Below, in pieces: positions 62,701 through 64,000 of a stretch of 64,000 nucleotides of DNA. The notes beneath the pieces were generated by a model, which worked only from the letters and a program-made list of their open reading frames with translations, had not been told where the DNA came from and did not search any database. This stretch comes from Sthenelais limicola (taxonomy: Eukaryota > Annelida > Polychaeta > Phyllodocida > Sigalionidae): the NCBI GenBank assembly GCA_942159475.1, contig OW804095.1, forward strand, positions 94,873,740 to 94,937,739. Direction: 5' to 3'. The stretch's first letter is position 1, and every line of letters begins with the position of its first letter. The position numbers were made by a program, and so were the translations under genes.

Positions 62701-63027
62701 TCTCTATATTAATAAAATAAGGGTTTTGAGCCTTAAACCGCTATCTTCTCTGAAACCGCTGGCCAGATCTCCATTATATTTCACATGCACATTGGGAAGG
62801 GCGGGGGGAGGGGGAAGGGTGGGGGGAGGGGGAGGGTGGAGGGGAGTGAGAATGGGAGGCAACAACAATACAACGGTTCCATTTGAGGTATGAATGTTAA
62901 TACAGATACTAACTTACAGAGACAACTTGAAAGAGAAAGATGGTTGGAGAGGGAACAAGGAGAGTGGGAAGATGTGGGCCTCACTGTCCCACTAGCAAAT
63001 CCCGTGCAAAGCACGGGTATTTGCTAG
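62701..63027 (+). mobile_element. Non-autonomous Helitron-like element, copy A
   Basis: It starts with TC (TCTCTATATTAATAAAATAA) after an A and ends in a hairpin (CCCGTGC-AAA-GCACGGG, 63001-63017) followed by CTAG (63024-63027). It shares CGCTGGCCAGATCTCC near the 5' end and the whole 3' about 180 bases with copy B, from which it differs mainly by a large internal deletion. No coding capacity; the middle is polypurine. Confidence 0.7.
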
Positions 63028-63945
63028 TCTAAATATTATTAAAATAGTGTTTGAACCTACAAAACCCCTATCTTCTCAGAAATCGCTGGCCAGATCTCCG
63101 ATATATTTCAGGTGCACATTGCCAAAAATGGTGCCAAGCCATTCCGCTATGTTTCATTAACACTTTTGGAGGACATCAGGGTTATAAATGGGTTCAAAAT
63201 GGGTCCCCATTGGTGCCTGAAAACAATCCCCTATCAATGCCCCTACACCAGAAAGAGGCGATTTGCATATTGGTTGGATTAAGGTCATGACGCAATGTTG
63301 TCTGTTGCTAAGCAGCACACAGATGACCGCTCATCCATGCCTGGGTGAAGCGGACTGAAACTTTGCACGTCTTTGTTCACTACAGGACGGGAGTTGATAT
63401 GTTTCACCATATTTTCACCGAAAGGAACTCACACTACATAATAGTAAGCAGGATTAGGAAAGGGGGAGGAGAGGAGGGGGACAGGGGCTTTTATCACAGA
63501 CAAAGTGCAGACAAAGACACTTAGATCTTTATCAGCCTCTAACTTTCTCTCTCCTCTCCTCTCCTCTCCTCCATATCTCTCCACTTTCCTGTCTCCCTCT
63601 TGCTCTCTCTCACTCACTCTCCCTTGGGATCGGGAGTGGGATCAGGAGTGGGATCAGGAGAAGGATCGGGAACGAGGGTGGGATCGGAGGAACATGTCTA
63701 ATGCAATAGGGGGGTGCAGGGGGGGGGGGGGGGTGCAGGGAGGGAATGGGAGGCAACAACAATACAACAGTGACAAAAAAACCATCTTAACCGGCTTCCA
63801 TTTGAGGTATAAATGTTAATACAGATACTAACTTACAGAGACAACTTGAAAGAGAGAGATGGTTGGAGAGGGAACAAGGAGGGTGGGAAGATGTGGGCCC
63901 CACTGTCCCACTAGCAAATCCCGTGCAAAGCACGGGTATTTGCTA
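63028..63945 (+). mobile_element. Non-autonomous Helitron-like element, copy B
   Basis: It begins with TC exactly where copy A's CTAG ends, so the two are head to tail. It is about 918 bp with an internal CT-rich tract (63545-63625), G-rich tract and the same 3' block and hairpin (63920-63936) as copy A. Its last bases read CTAC rather than CTAG, probably a point mutation. No Rep/helicase frame is present. Confidence 0.65.
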
Positions 63946-64000
63946 CTTTATTATATAAAGATTGTTGCAAGGACTGGACAAATGTAAACATGGTTCATTT

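Noticed and set aside
62781..63014. Pro/Leu/Ser-rich minus-strand frame
   Set aside because: Translation of the polypurine part of the Helitron-like element.

Overview
This is animal (eukaryotic) nuclear DNA. Genes are split into many short exons with GT-AG introns, AT-rich introns and intergenic DNA make up most of the window, and mobile elements and microsatellites are frequent. The gene content (an IFT dynein heavy chain, an LRRC74-type LRR/EF-hand protein, a glycine-receptor-like channel), intact DIRS-type retroelements and CCTATAGGCCTA-rich intergenic DNA suggest a marine invertebrate, probably a deuterostome such as an echinoderm or hemichordate. The taxon is inference; no lineage-specific gene settles it.

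Layout. (1) 19-26848, minus strand: the 5' part of DYNC2H1, the heavy chain of cytoplasmic dynein-2. I could phase 38 consecutive exons without a break, giving 2244 codons from a Kozak-type ATG through the tail, linker, AAA1 and AAA2. The gene runs off the left edge before AAA3. Its eighth intron holds a 5.3-kb DIRS-like tyrosine-recombinase retrotransposon (17381-22720) with inverted terminal repeats, an internal complementary region and three open frames (gag-like, RT/RNase H, tyrosine recombinase). Another intron holds a MITE with TTAAA target duplications (6491-7014). (2) 26849-38698: DYNC2H1 upstream region with nested CpG-rich hairpins, a broken non-LTR retrotransposon, the 3' exon of a GNAT acetyltransferase gene, and AT-rich repeat DNA. 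(3) 38699-45190, plus strand: a complete 12-exon LRRC74-type gene (658 codons), with a Helitron-like 3' end and a long polypurine tract in one intron. (4) 46485-58810, minus strand: eight exons of a glycine-receptor-like anion channel, convergent with LRRC74; its signal-peptide exon was not found. Its introns contain a TIR element (50927-52179) and a 4.4-kb inverted-repeat element carrying RT/RNase H but no visible recombinase (53176-57543). (5) 58811-64000: apparently gene-free, with perfect hairpins, a MITE and two head-to-tail non-autonomous Helitron-like elements.

The genes are unrelated housekeeping, ciliary and neuronal loci and form no operon or gene system. The most interesting material is the mobile DNA: the apparently intact DIRS element with its circle-junction signature and a possible -1 frameshift site, and the recombinase-less RT element whose gag-like frame is separated from the next frame by one in-frame UAG.
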